From Candidatus Pacearchaeota archaeon (GTDB lineage Archaea > Nanobdellota > Nanobdellia > Pacearchaeales > GW2011-AR1): a DNA stretch of 53,348 nt. The position numbers were made by a program, and so were the translations under genes. The stretch lies in the NCBI GenBank assembly GCA_018304045.1, contig JAGVWZ010000011.1, positions 1 through 53,348 of the forward strand, given 5' to 3'. The notes under the pieces are model-generated. The model had not been told where the DNA came from, made no database searches, and saw nothing but the letters and a program-made list of their open reading frames with translations. Of the stretch, positions 19,842-30,285 are shown one piece after another; the first letter of the stretch is position 1; each line of letters begins with the position of its first letter.

Positions 19842-20474
19842 TTATCTTCTTTTTTTCTTATTTCCACTTGTAAGATAATAGGCAATTAATGCAATTAATA
19901 TTCCCAAAAGTATTATTACCAATATTAAAGAATAATCAGAGAACTTATTGTTAACAAGAGTATTTTCTTCATAAACAATTTCATCAATAAATGTATTATT
20001 ATAAACCGAAGTATCAATATCTTCTTTTATCAAATTTAAGTTCTCATATTCTTGCTTGCTGTAAGTATTTGTAAATTCAATTAAACTATCACTTGTCAAT
20101 TCATTTCCAAGATTATCATAGAGAATTATGTCTTTGGCATAGGGAGAATAAGGAATAAATATTTCAAAATCAAAATTATTTTTTTCAATCTTTCCACCAC
20201 TAATTATTTCTCCTGTTTTATTATCAACAATATCAGAATATTGTTCTATTGGAACATTAAAATAAAATTCTTTTTCCCCAAGTTTAGCAACATAGGCTTC
20301 AGAATAATTAATAGTAGTTAAATCATAGTGAGAAAAAACAATTTCAATGTCCTTTATTGCTATGGAACTATCATTATAACTTATTTTAACATCATAATAA
20401 AATCCAGCATTTACCAATGAAATTAAAATAATAATATTCAAGCATATTAAAAAAATAATTATTTGTTTATTCAT
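19842..20474 (-). CDS. Secreted protein with signal peptide and C-terminal TM plus basic tail
   Basis: N-term IIIFLICLNIIILISLVNAGF; C-term YSLILVIILLGILIALIAYYLTSGNKKKRR. Confidence 0.65.
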   Translation of the reverse strand: MNKQIIIFLICLNIIILISLVNAGFYYDVKISYNDSSIAIKDIEIVFSHYDLTTINYSEAYVAKLGEKEFYFNVPIEQYSDIVDNKTGEIISGGKIEKNNFDFEIFIPYSPYAKDIILYDNLGNELTSDSLIEFTNTYSKQEYENLNLIKEDIDTSVYNNTFIDEIVYEENTLVNNKFSDYSLILVIILLGILIALIAYYLTSGNKKKRR

Positions 20475-22351
20475 AGAAAATCACCTCTAAAAATAATAAT
20501 CATTCCAAGAGTACCTACTGCTGCTTTTCCAGCTGCAATATATCTTTCCAATGAAGCAGAATCAGAAGGAAGTCCTGCTAAAGAAAATAGTCTTGATGCT
20601 TCTGATTGTGACATAAAACCATATTTAGTAAAAACAGCAATTCTTGCCCTGAATTTATCATGATATTTATAACCCTCGCTCAACCAATTTTTCCAAGGAT
20701 CATCTCTGTATACCATTTCTGCAAATGTAGAAGTGTCTTCTGCAGAAGTATATCCATAGTCATAGGTATGAGGTCCTGTGTTTCCCCCTATTGCCCTCCA
20801 TTCCTGATTAAACTTAGAATTATAACCAAATGTAAAATCATGTATATGTGTTAATTCATGCCTTATTATGCTTGGTCTAAATCCTCCATTTCCAACATTT
20901 ATATAAAATACACCATCACTATCTGCAAGTCCAGACCAGCCAGTCCATCCATCCATTATTATAAATTGATTTAACCCCCATTTTTTAAAATTATTTGTAG
21001 GAATACCTGCAAAAATATCCATTAACATTTGGATATTTTTAAGGTCTTTTGTAACACCTGTTTTATCTACAATAGAAACTCCTGTGAATTTATTTAAACC
21101 AGCAAGAGTTTGATCATAATTATAGACAAGGCTATTTGAAAATCCAGAGAATAATCCCGGAGCTTTTTTTTGTTTATAATAATCTGGAACATGGGTTTTT
21201 ATAAATTTAGGATCAGGCCCATATCCAAAATTATTCTGATTTCCAATACCCAACACATTCTTGTATTTTGAAATATCAAATTTTTGTCCATTAATTGTCT
21301 TATAGGGATGAACTTCTAATGGAGTTGAAAAACTATTTGCAGGAGATTTGCCAAATTCTTCTATAAGTCCGCCATTTGTGTTAAGATGAAGTTTGCCATC
21401 ATCTGTATTAAAATAAACACTCTTTCCATCTTCATCCATTACAAATTGATTCAATGTTTCAACATTAGGAACTTTTCCTTCTTTTTCCCTGTTTTGTATT
21501 GAAATATAACTTCCTTCTGAATTTCCAAGAGGTCTCATTGTAAAATAATCAGATTTTTCAATCTTGACTCCAAAAGCATTATTTTCATCAAGTTTTACAG
21601 AAGGACCCCTGACATCAATATTACATCCAACTGTTAATTTACCCTTTTCCTTATTAATAGAAATATATCCTGCTTTTAAATCAGGTTTTATTTCACCATC
21701 ATAAAAAATATAAGTTGGAACTTTTTCAGGATTTTTTACATTAATACTTCCAATTTTAGCATCAGAATCAAAGAAAAATCCTTCTTTGTATTTAAGAGTA
21801 CCTGTAAATTTATCTCCATTTTCAAGAGTAAAACCTTTATCAGATTCATAGCTGAGGGTTATATCTTCGCTTGCATCAGTAACACTTTCTATTTTTAAAG
21901 GTTTTTCAAGCTTCATTTCTCCAACAGGTTTTATAGTAGCAACACCATCTTTGTAAATAACATCTGCTCCAGCAGGAACAAAAAATTCCTGATTTCCAAG
22001 CCTGTATTTCCCATTTTGAGATGGAGTAAAATAAGCTTCTTTCATATTTCCAGATTTATCAAAAATAAATTCATTTTTCTTAGTTCCATCAAGACTTCCA
22101 TAGGTTCTAGAATCTCCCTTATAACTCACAGATAAAGTTCCACCACTTTTTACTTTAAAACTATTTAAATCACTGATTGTAGCAGGAGGTTCAACATTAG
22201 TTCCCCATGTAACAAGAACCTTGTCACTAAATTTAATCTGAGTACCTTCAATTAAAGGATCACTGATACTTGCTTCTGCAACAACAAAACTAATACCAAT
22301 TATTATCAAAAAAGCAAAAAATAAACAATCAATTTTTTTCATTTTAATCAT
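20471..22351 (-). CDS. Secreted beta-scaffold protein with C-terminal zincin-like metallopeptidase domain (HELTH)
   Basis: Signal peptide; SIIRHELTHIHDF and downstream SAEDTSTFAEMVY; start shifted inward from 22387. Confidence 0.72.
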   Translation of the reverse strand: MIKMKKIDCLFFAFLIIIGISFVVAEASISDPLIEGTQIKFSDKVLVTWGTNVEPPATISDLNSFKVKSGGTLSVSYKGDSRTYGSLDGTKKNEFIFDKSGNMKEAYFTPSQNGKYRLGNQEFFVPAGADVIYKDGVATIKPVGEMKLEKPLKIESVTDASEDITLSYESDKGFTLENGDKFTGTLKYKEGFFFDSDAKIGSINVKNPEKVPTYIFYDGEIKPDLKAGYISINKEKGKLTVGCNIDVRGPSVKLDENNAFGVKIEKSDYFTMRPLGNSEGSYISIQNREKEGKVPNVETLNQFVMDEDGKSVYFNTDDGKLHLNTNGGLIEEFGKSPANSFSTPLEVHPYKTINGQKFDISKYKNVLGIGNQNNFGYGPDPKFIKTHVPDYYKQKKAPGLFSGFSNSLVYNYDQTLAGLNKFTGVSIVDKTGVTKDLKNIQMLMDIFAGIPTNNFKKWGLNQFIIMDGWTGWSGLADSDGVFYINVGNGGFRPSIIRHELTHIHDFTFGYNSKFNQEWRAIGGNTGPHTYDYGYTSAEDTSTFAEMVYRDDPWKNWLSEGYKYHDKFRARIAVFTKYGFMSQSEASRLFSLAGLPSDSASLERYIAAGKAAVGTLGMIIIFRGDFL

Positions 22352-23078
22352 ATTGATTTGCAAAATAAAATACATATTCCTCCCCATTTAAATCATTTTC
22401 AAGGTCATAAACTCCAAATATAACATCTCCATGATAATCCATCATATTAATATAGAGATTGTTTTCAATTGCAGTATCTGCTATGCAATCAAGACAAACA
22501 TCACTGCTCTTCATCTGCATATCCATTATTTTTTTAATAGAATCATAGATTATTCCAAGCCTTATTTTAACACTAGTTTCAAAATCTTTAATTACATAGG
22601 TTTTATCTGCCTTTTTTATGCTCAAAGGATATTTTATTTTAAAATAAACACTATCATTCATAAATTCAACACTGGTATTCACTTCAGAACTTTTTACTTC
22701 ATAATCAGGAAAATCTACAAAATTTTTTGTGCAAAGAAAAATAGCATCATTCATAAATTCACTTAATTCATTTTTAACTATTTCTTTTGAAGGCATATAA
22801 TTTTGTTTATTGTAAAAATAATATGCTACTTTATTTTCAGTTGCAAGTTTAGGAACAATATAATATCCTCCAGAATCTCCGATGTAATAAACAGCATCAT
22901 CTGCACTTTTTTTAATGCAATTTTCAACAAAATCATTAATAGGTTTTACTTCAGGAGGAACTGTATTTCCAATATCTAAAACATTTATTTTAAATAAAAG
23001 AAATATAAAAATAAATGCAATTATTGTTATTCCAATTATTACAAATATGCTTATCTGTCCTCTATTTAATTTAATCAT
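22344..23078 (-). CDS. QITxF-type pilin-like single-pass protein (paralog P4)
   Basis: LNRGQISIFVIIGITIIAFIFIFLLF; paralogous to 24837, 29439 and 34267. Confidence 0.7.
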   Translation of the reverse strand: MIKLNRGQISIFVIIGITIIAFIFIFLLFKINVLDIGNTVPPEVKPINDFVENCIKKSADDAVYYIGDSGGYYIVPKLATENKVAYYFYNKQNYMPSKEIVKNELSEFMNDAIFLCTKNFVDFPDYEVKSSEVNTSVEFMNDSVYFKIKYPLSIKKADKTYVIKDFETSVKIRLGIIYDSIKKIMDMQMKSSDVCLDCIADTAIENNLYINMMDYHGDVIFGVYDLENDLNGEEYVFYFANQYD

Positions 23079-23081
23079 GAT

Positions 23082-24830
23082 TTATTTAATGCTCTTATAT
23101 TTTTCCCAAGCATAATTACATTTAGAAGGAGAAGTACAATCAGTTTTTCTATTAATGTAAATATCATTATTAACAACAGCTATTTGTTCAACTTTGATAT
23201 TTCCCCACGAGTTTGTGTTTACCTGGAATTGGCCATTGAAAACATATCCTTTTACTTTTTCTCCATTTGGAAGAGTTAATTCACCATAAACTCCATTAAA
23301 ACTCTGTTGAGTTGGATATTTGATTCCTGATTTTGTTACAGCATCCTTATATGTTTTCTTTTCACTATCTTTTAATTTATCTCCTTTTGTAGGTTGATTG
23401 CTATTATTTGTAGTTTTATTAAATGGAATAACAGTACCATTTCCAAGTTTTGTATCTGGCTTAACAGGTTCAACCTTGACTTCAGCAGGTATTTTTTTTA
23501 TTTCTTCTCTTAATTTATTAACATCAGAACCAACTAATTCTCTTTGTTTTTCAGGAGTTAAACTTTTTAATTTTTCCTGTTCTTCTTTTGTTAAACTATG
23601 GAAACTAGTTTTTATTGAAGTAACAACACCTTGTTTTGAAGTTGCCAATTGGTTTTCTAATTCTTTTGCATTTCCAGCTTTTATTCCATTATAAGAATCA
23701 AAAACAGCATCCCATTCACCAACCCTATTTCCAGTTTTATCTGTGGTAATAATCTGCATAGGAATACTTTCTTTTACTTTTGCATAATCAGCAAGAGGAT
23801 TTTTAGTCAATAACATCGGCCCCTTATACTTGTCTTTAAGTTCTTCATTATATCTTATTGCCTTTTCTCCGAAAAACATATTATAACCTCCGCCCTTAGA
23901 AGTTACCTTAGGAATATTTCCAGTAGCTCCTTGTTCAATTGTCAAATATCCACCATCTTTTCCACCAATCTTCTGCATCATAACTAAATTTTTATCAGTA
24001 ACTTTTAGAAATTCATTTCCAGGAAGGAATTGAACACTAGGACTATAATCTCCTTTTGCAGCTCCAATAATTAATTTTTTATCACCAAGTGAAAGATAGG
24101 TAGAATCAATTTCATGTTCTTTTCCATCAAAAAACAAATAAGTTTTTTCATCATTCTGGCTTTTTTCACCAACCCTAAGCCCCTTCATTTCAAACTTTCC
24201 ATTAACATAAAAAGCATCTGCTTTTCCATCATAGTTCAACTGGAATTTTTCATTTCCTAATTTACTTATTTCATATTCTTTTCCATTATCCTTTATTTTT
24301 ATTTTGTTTACATCATCTGCATATCTATACTCAACATTTACATCAGGATCTTTTGAATCAGGTATTTTTACAGGTTTTTCAACAGCAGAACTATAATCCT
24401 TTGGAAGTTGTATTGAAACCTTATTATCCTTAAAAATAACCTGTGAATCCTTTGGGATTTTTACCTTCTTATTTCCAAATATGTATTCAGAATCTTTTGA
24501 AACATTAAATTTAGCACTCACTAGTTTCTTATCTTTAAAACTAAAACTGTTCACCCCATTTAGATTTTTAAATTCTTGATTATTAAATTTTATAGAGCTA
24601 GCACCTCCTCCAAATGAGACTGTTTTTACATCTAAACTCTGATCTATAAAAGACATGACTACATTTTCCAGTACCACCTCATTATCATTAGTAAATCCTA
24701 ATTTTGTTCCAATAGCTCCAGATATAAACGACTGTTCTTCAACAGCAAGAATCTGAACTAGAAATGCAAATAAAAATATATTGAAAAATAGTAGCAAAAT
24801 AATTTGTTTAGTATTAAAATCATTTTTCAT
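23082..24830 (-). CDS. Secreted beta-scaffold protein (paralog of 17381-19807 without HExxH)
   Basis: LSLGDKKLIIGAAKGDYSPSVQFLPGNEF; HSLTKEEQEKLKSLTPEKQRELV block; different C-terminus. Confidence 0.7.
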   Translation of the reverse strand: MKNDFNTKQIILLLFFNIFLFAFLVQILAVEEQSFISGAIGTKLGFTNDNEVVLENVVMSFIDQSLDVKTVSFGGGASSIKFNNQEFKNLNGVNSFSFKDKKLVSAKFNVSKDSEYIFGNKKVKIPKDSQVIFKDNKVSIQLPKDYSSAVEKPVKIPDSKDPDVNVEYRYADDVNKIKIKDNGKEYEISKLGNEKFQLNYDGKADAFYVNGKFEMKGLRVGEKSQNDEKTYLFFDGKEHEIDSTYLSLGDKKLIIGAAKGDYSPSVQFLPGNEFLKVTDKNLVMMQKIGGKDGGYLTIEQGATGNIPKVTSKGGGYNMFFGEKAIRYNEELKDKYKGPMLLTKNPLADYAKVKESIPMQIITTDKTGNRVGEWDAVFDSYNGIKAGNAKELENQLATSKQGVVTSIKTSFHSLTKEEQEKLKSLTPEKQRELVGSDVNKLREEIKKIPAEVKVEPVKPDTKLGNGTVIPFNKTTNNSNQPTKGDKLKDSEKKTYKDAVTKSGIKYPTQQSFNGVYGELTLPNGEKVKGYVFNGQFQVNTNSWGNIKVEQIAVVNNDIYINRKTDCTSPSKCNYAWEKYKSIK

Positions 24831-24836
24831 TTTTAA

Positions 24837-25628
24837 TTAATTATATTTATTTACAAAATTAAATACAAATGCACTGTTATTAATTTTTGAATTTTCATCA
24901 GTGATTGTATAAATCATATCATCCTCATAATCAAGTGTTTTAATATAAACATCATTTTTTTTGCTAAGGTCATATAAACAACCAATGCAAATGCTTTCCC
25001 TGTCAATTTTTTGTTCATCTATTATTTGCTTAGCAATATCATAGACAAGACCTAATCTAACCTTGAATTCACTTTCAAAATTTTCAAGTTTGTAAACTTT
25101 TTCATTTTTTGTTATAGAAAGAGGATAAGTTACCTTAACACTAACTCTATCATTTTCTATTGTAACTCTTGAAGAAACTTCTCCTTCTTCTACTGAAAAT
25201 TCAGGAAGTTGTGAAAATTCATTAACACAGAAACTAAGGTCATTATTAATATACTTGGATATTTCTTCTGCAACTTTTTCTTTTGAAGGCATATAATCTT
25301 CATTTTTGTAAATATAATATGCAATTTCCATTTCAATTGATTTTTCAGGAGTATCATAATATCCTCCTTTTTTACTCACATAATCAACAGCTCTGCTCAA
25401 TGTGTCTCTAAGGCAAGTATCAACAGCAGAATAAACAGGATTAATATCCACAGGAACATTTTGTTTTATATTCAAAGGAGAAGTATCTTTAAAAACAAAA
25501 TATAATCCTATGCTTCCTAGAAGCACTAACCCAATTATAATAAATGGCGTAATTTGCGAGCGTTTTGAATCAGGGAAAATTAAATTAGGTAACTGATTCG
25601 AAACGCGAGTTGAGAGTTTATTTATCAT
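24837..25628 (-). CDS. QITxF-type pilin-like single-pass protein (paralog P3)
   Basis: DSKRSQITPFIIIGLVLLGSIGLYFVF; AYYIYKNEDYMPSKEKVAEEISKYI. Confidence 0.7.
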   Translation of the reverse strand: MINKLSTRVSNQLPNLIFPDSKRSQITPFIIIGLVLLGSIGLYFVFKDTSPLNIKQNVPVDINPVYSAVDTCLRDTLSRAVDYVSKKGGYYDTPEKSIEMEIAYYIYKNEDYMPSKEKVAEEISKYINNDLSFCVNEFSQLPEFSVEEGEVSSRVTIENDRVSVKVTYPLSITKNEKVYKLENFESEFKVRLGLVYDIAKQIIDEQKIDRESICIGCLYDLSKKNDVYIKTLDYEDDMIYTITDENSKINNSAFVFNFVNKYN

Positions 25629-27745
25629 AGTTCAATTGCTTGCATTATTGGTTCGATTTTTGAAGGTCTTGCTATTATTGAACAAGTATTTGGATTTGGT
25701 TGATTATTATAATTATCCATGCATCTTATATAATAGTTTTGGTTGAATTTCCATTCAGTTGTATGTATTTTTCCATTAAAACTAGTCATTTTTATTCCAG
25801 ATTCTATTTCAAAATTACAATTCTTTAGAGAATAACTACATTCAGCATTCTCATCAGTTATTATTTTTAATTCTCCAATATCCCTATAAACTCTTACAAC
25901 AACAGGTTCTCTTTTATCAGTATCAACTTTGAAATTAGTGGAATTATAAGCACTATTTCCCCCTAAATCAACACACTTGAAGTAATAACTATAATTTCCA
26001 GAAATAAGATCCTGTCTTTGATTATGATGACTTGAACTTGTATTGGCAAATAAGATATAATCTTCCTCTTTAGCAGGATTACCTTTTGAATAATAACATA
26101 AAGCTTCTCCGTCTTTATATCCATTATCTGTTTCAATTGTTAAGAATACTGGAATTGTATCTGTTGAACCAGATATTGTACTTCCTCTTTCAGGAGTTAT
26201 ACTCATTATATTCAATGGCTGAGTTCCAATTACAACATAATGATAGCTTTGTTGATTCACATTCCTGTCACCTTCACTTGCAAAAGGCTGGTCTTTGCAT
26301 CTGAAATAATAATCATTTTCTTTTCTGTCTTGTATTCCTGTTAAAACAGTTCTGCAAGTATAAACTAAATTATTATTCATTTCCCAAACATTTGTATCAC
26401 AAGTCATATTATTCTCCATATAATCATATCTTATGTCTGTTCTGCTCCATCTGCACTCACTAGGTTCATTAACATAGACTTCTAAATTAAGTTTTGTTTG
26501 ATTGAACAATATTGGTTTATTACTTTCTATATTTGTTCCAACTATTGCAGGAGCAGTTGTATCAGGTCCTTTTTGAACACAAAAATTAACTGAAAATGCA
26601 TCCACATTAAAATTTCCATTTGCATCCCTGCATCTTATATAAAGAGTATATTCTCCATTATTTTTTAAAACAGGTGCAACAGCATTTATTGCATCAGGAC
26701 CTGGAAGAGCTAATTTTTCAGTGTGATTATATGCATATAAATCATCACCTCCAACATAATAAGTCATGTCATCATATAAAGACTTAGAATTATTTGTTGC
26801 AGTTGTTGTTGTTAAAACATAATCAATCTTGCATTGTGAAGGTTCTCCAACACCAGTGCCAGTATCCAATGTCGTGAATGTGAATTCTAAAGGAGTATAA
26901 GCTTTTAAGCAACCATCACTAGATAATTGATTTTTTATAATAACTCCTGTAGCAGGAGGTCTTACAGCATTGTTAGGAACCCAGGTATGGTTTTTGCTAA
27001 CTTTTGTCATTTTTATTATTGGTGAATTAACATCATTTGGATTTTTCCAAATGCATTTTTGTTGAGGAGTTCCAGCATTTATAATATCACAAGCCTGTCC
27101 AAGGCTCTTGCAAGTATATTCAGAACATTCTTTATAATTATTACACATTTGGCAATAATCTCCTCCAACAGGAGCTTGCCAAGGAAGACAACCAAACTCC
27201 ACAACCTGAGTTGATTTCTTGTAATATGTTAATATAAAAATTATTGTAGCAACAGAAAGTCCAATTATGCTTGACCAAACAGGTCCTATGCCAAATCCTT
27301 CTGCTAATCCTGCAACAACACCTCCAATTGCTCCTGCAACACTTCCCCAAAGAGCTCCATTTTCTCCACCTGCTAAACTTCCTATTGTGCTAAAAATTCC
27401 AACACCAATTCCAGCTTTCATAATTATTGATTGAAAATTAATATTTCCAGTTCCCCATCCACCATTTATAGGATCACCAGTACCAGTACCAGTTCCCCCT
27501 GTTCCATCACCAGTATTTGTATTATCCGTGCCAACACCAGTTGAGTCTCCATTAGGATTATCATTGATAACAGTTCCACCTGGAATATTTGTATTTGTAC
27601 CACTTCCAGGAATAGTTGTTCCTTCATTATTTCCCATGTCAGTTCCAGTTGGAGCACTTATAATATAGCTAAATGCAATAATTCCTAAAATAACATTTAC
27701 AATCATAAAATATACCTTCAAGTTTTTTATCATATTTTTTTTCAT
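25625..27745 (-). CDS. Large surface protein: Gly/Thr-rich linker, glycine-zipper TM region, Cys cluster, Ig-like repeats
   Basis: AGIGVGIFSTIGSLAGGENGALWGSVAGAIGGVVAG; CQMCNNYKECSEYTCKSLGQAC; APAIVGTNIESNKPILFNQTKLNLEVYVNEPSECRWS. Confidence 0.72.
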   Translation of the reverse strand: MKKNMIKNLKVYFMIVNVILGIIAFSYIISAPTGTDMGNNEGTTIPGSGTNTNIPGGTVINDNPNGDSTGVGTDNTNTGDGTGGTGTGTGDPINGGWGTGNINFQSIIMKAGIGVGIFSTIGSLAGGENGALWGSVAGAIGGVVAGLAEGFGIGPVWSSIIGLSVATIIFILTYYKKSTQVVEFGCLPWQAPVGGDYCQMCNNYKECSEYTCKSLGQACDIINAGTPQQKCIWKNPNDVNSPIIKMTKVSKNHTWVPNNAVRPPATGVIIKNQLSSDGCLKAYTPLEFTFTTLDTGTGVGEPSQCKIDYVLTTTTATNNSKSLYDDMTYYVGGDDLYAYNHTEKLALPGPDAINAVAPVLKNNGEYTLYIRCRDANGNFNVDAFSVNFCVQKGPDTTAPAIVGTNIESNKPILFNQTKLNLEVYVNEPSECRWSRTDIRYDYMENNMTCDTNVWEMNNNLVYTCRTVLTGIQDRKENDYYFRCKDQPFASEGDRNVNQQSYHYVVIGTQPLNIMSITPERGSTISGSTDTIPVFLTIETDNGYKDGEALCYYSKGNPAKEEDYILFANTSSSHHNQRQDLISGNYSYYFKCVDLGGNSAYNSTNFKVDTDKREPVVVRVYRDIGELKIITDENAECSYSLKNCNFEIESGIKMTSFNGKIHTTEWKFNQNYYIRCMDNYNNQPNPNTCSIIARPSKIEPIMQAIEL

Positions 27746-29436
27746 TATGAATATTCCTCCAAACCATTTACAAATCCTTGTGTAATAGATTGTTTTTTAC
27801 CATTTACTTTCCAAACATAACCATCATCAGTATATACTCCTGCAATATTTGAATATGCCCCGCAATCTCCAAGACTAACACAGATTTGATTCAAATCCAT
27901 TACCCAACTAGGATTTAATGGTTCACAATTACTTTCACATGTTTTCTCTCCAAAAAAATCTTCTGTAAATTGAACAATTTGTTTTGAATTTCCAAGACTG
28001 CAAACAGCTTTTGCATCTCCACTACTCCAAAACTTTAATCCAGGAGGATAATATGGAAGACAGATTCCAGTTCCATTAGAGCCATTAGCTGTTTTCATTA
28101 TTCCAGTTCCTATGCTTTCATTTACACCTTCAGCTTTTTCAACACTTGCATTTGAATTCTGACTTTTGCTTCCATCATAGAAATAATTAGGATTCCAGAA
28201 ACAATCTCTCTTATCAAAATTTTCACAATCTTCCTGAGTGAATTGGTCTATGCAATCATTCCATCTATTGATTCTGCATCCAGCTTCTTGAAAGTTTCCA
28301 TAGGCAGAACTCATTTTTTCTTCTTTGCAAACTTCATTTCTAAAATCTGCGCAAGGTTCTATTGTCTCTTCTCCTTGAACACAAACATGCCTGAAATGTC
28401 TGCTTCCAACTAAATCTCTTCCATTTCCAACTTCTCCTTGATAAACACACCAAGATTCCCCATTTCTATAACTATTTCCATTTTCAGTATTATAGCAATT
28501 CAAATCTTTACATATATAATCTCCATAGGTTGCTTTCCCTTTTCCACAAATGCTTCCAGTTATATAATTGCAATTTCCACATGTTGCAGAATTTTTATTT
28601 GCAGTGCTTGATTTATATCCACAAGATGCAGATTTTGGAACTATTTTTTTCCAATATGAAGAGTCTTTTGCATAGACTTTATTTGCATCATAAATATTTG
28701 CAGGATTTCCACAAGTATCTTTAAAATAAACTTCATCTCTTCCACTTAAACACATTGTTTCAGTAGTTGGGCCGCAATTAGCAGCTAATTCATCAGCAGT
28801 GCATAAATAATCTTTAAAAAATTCTGTTTTTGACATATTGCTGCTAGCTGTCCTATTTGTATCCAAACATTCTTGTCTAGTTATAAATCTGCAGGTTTTC
28901 TGTCCATCAGATTCATAAACACAAGCTCCTTTATCCTGGGAATATGCAGTCATGATACAATCAGCTTCATTTTTAATATCTTTTTTAAAATTAGTATTTA
29001 ATCCATATAATGCAGAAATTTTTTTGCATCTTGTTAAAGTAGAAAAACTAGCCTGGTCACCTATAAGACAGCATCCAAGTGTACATTGAGGAACATTACA
29101 CTTTGCATCTTCAACCCAAGTTCCTTCTGAAATCTGGCAGACTCTCTGAGGAGAATTTTCCATGCATAATCCTTCATCAGAGTCTATACAACATCCTAGT
29201 TTACAATAACTTGTAGAATCACAACTTGTAGGTGTTGCCCTATAAGATGATTGAGTCAGTTCATCAATAGAAGTATCGCAATTTGATTCAAGGGAATTTT
29301 GACACCATGCATCATTTTTTGTTTTTTCACAGCAAAAATTATAAGAAGGCCATTCTACTGTTTCACTTAGAATCATTGCAATAGAATAACTAATAAGTAA
29401 GCTAGCAAAAATTATTAATATTATTTTATTTTTCAT
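27745..29436 (-). CDS. Large secreted Cys-rich protein
   Basis: Signal peptide; repeated CC motifs (CKLGCCIDSDEGLC, CTLGCCLIGD); VGSRHFRHVCVQGEETIEPCADFRNEVC. Confidence 0.72.
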   Translation of the reverse strand: MKNKIILIIFASLLISYSIAMILSETVEWPSYNFCCEKTKNDAWCQNSLESNCDTSIDELTQSSYRATPTSCDSTSYCKLGCCIDSDEGLCMENSPQRVCQISEGTWVEDAKCNVPQCTLGCCLIGDQASFSTLTRCKKISALYGLNTNFKKDIKNEADCIMTAYSQDKGACVYESDGQKTCRFITRQECLDTNRTASSNMSKTEFFKDYLCTADELAANCGPTTETMCLSGRDEVYFKDTCGNPANIYDANKVYAKDSSYWKKIVPKSASCGYKSSTANKNSATCGNCNYITGSICGKGKATYGDYICKDLNCYNTENGNSYRNGESWCVYQGEVGNGRDLVGSRHFRHVCVQGEETIEPCADFRNEVCKEEKMSSAYGNFQEAGCRINRWNDCIDQFTQEDCENFDKRDCFWNPNYFYDGSKSQNSNASVEKAEGVNESIGTGIMKTANGSNGTGICLPYYPPGLKFWSSGDAKAVCSLGNSKQIVQFTEDFFGEKTCESNCEPLNPSWVMDLNQICVSLGDCGAYSNIAGVYTDDGYVWKVNGKKQSITQGFVNGLEEYS

Positions 29437-29438
29437 AA

Positions 29439-30248
29439 TTAATTTCCAGTTATTCCCGGAGGCCTTACAAGACTCCTTGTTGCAAACATGAATTTATCTT
29501 GACTATTTCTGTTTGTAAGTATGTATATTTTTGTTCCTTCACTTCTCATTTTCTTTTCAACTTTTAAATCAGGATGAGAATACATGTAATTCATTGTTTC
29601 ACTATCACCATATCTTGCTTCCCAATTTGCAATAGAACTTCCTATTATAATAAAATCATATAAATTTGAAGCAACATCAATCTTAACTTGTTTATACAAT
29701 TGTGTATTTTCTTTTGTAAGTTCAAGATTTATATTTCCAGTAATCTTTACATTATAAGGTATTAATTCTACTTTAATATTTGGTTTATCCATATAAGCAG
29801 TATATCCTTTTTGTTCATAACTCTGTCTTACTTCTTCCATGCAATCTAGAGCAGTGCTTTCAATAAAGATTTTTAATTCATTTTCTATTTCAGATTTAAG
29901 CATAGGTTTCTGCATGACACAGGGAGAATAATACTGATTAATATAACACATATAAGCTACCTTGCTTCCATTATACATATAGAAATTTTTAGGATCCATT
30001 TCTCCACCTTGCATGCTTATAATATCAATACCCTCTTTTGCAGTACTGCTCAAACATTTTTCCATTGCCAAGGAAGGAGATTCTTTTGCAAATATAGCAA
30101 CAATATCTGATTTTTCTGTGAACAATAAAAATAACACAATTACAATGCAGAGTGCTAAAATAATAAATATAGTAATCTGACCTCGTTTAGATTCCGATTT
30201 CTTATTTAGAATTAAGCTGAATTCAAGTCTCTTTTTTTTATTATCCAT
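29439..30248 (-). CDS. QITxF-type pilin-like single-pass protein (paralog P2)
   Basis: SKRGQITIFIILALCIVIVLFLLF; AYMCYINQYYSPCVMQKPML. Confidence 0.7.
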   Translation of the reverse strand: MDNKKKRLEFSLILNKKSESKRGQITIFIILALCIVIVLFLLFTEKSDIVAIFAKESPSLAMEKCLSSTAKEGIDIISMQGGEMDPKNFYMYNGSKVAYMCYINQYYSPCVMQKPMLKSEIENELKIFIESTALDCMEEVRQSYEQKGYTAYMDKPNIKVELIPYNVKITGNINLELTKENTQLYKQVKIDVASNLYDFIIIGSSIANWEARYGDSETMNYMYSHPDLKVEKKMRSEGTKIYILTNRNSQDKFMFATRSLVRPPGITGN

Positions 30249-30285
30249 GTTTTTTTATAATGATAAGTTTATTTATAAATTTATT

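Noticed and set aside
27141-27350. Cys-rich 69-aa ORF in an alternative frame of the 706-aa gene (MGKCCRSNWRCCCRIS...)
   Set aside because: Overlaps the glycine-zipper coding region in another frame; Cys arises from frame-shifted GCA/GGA codons
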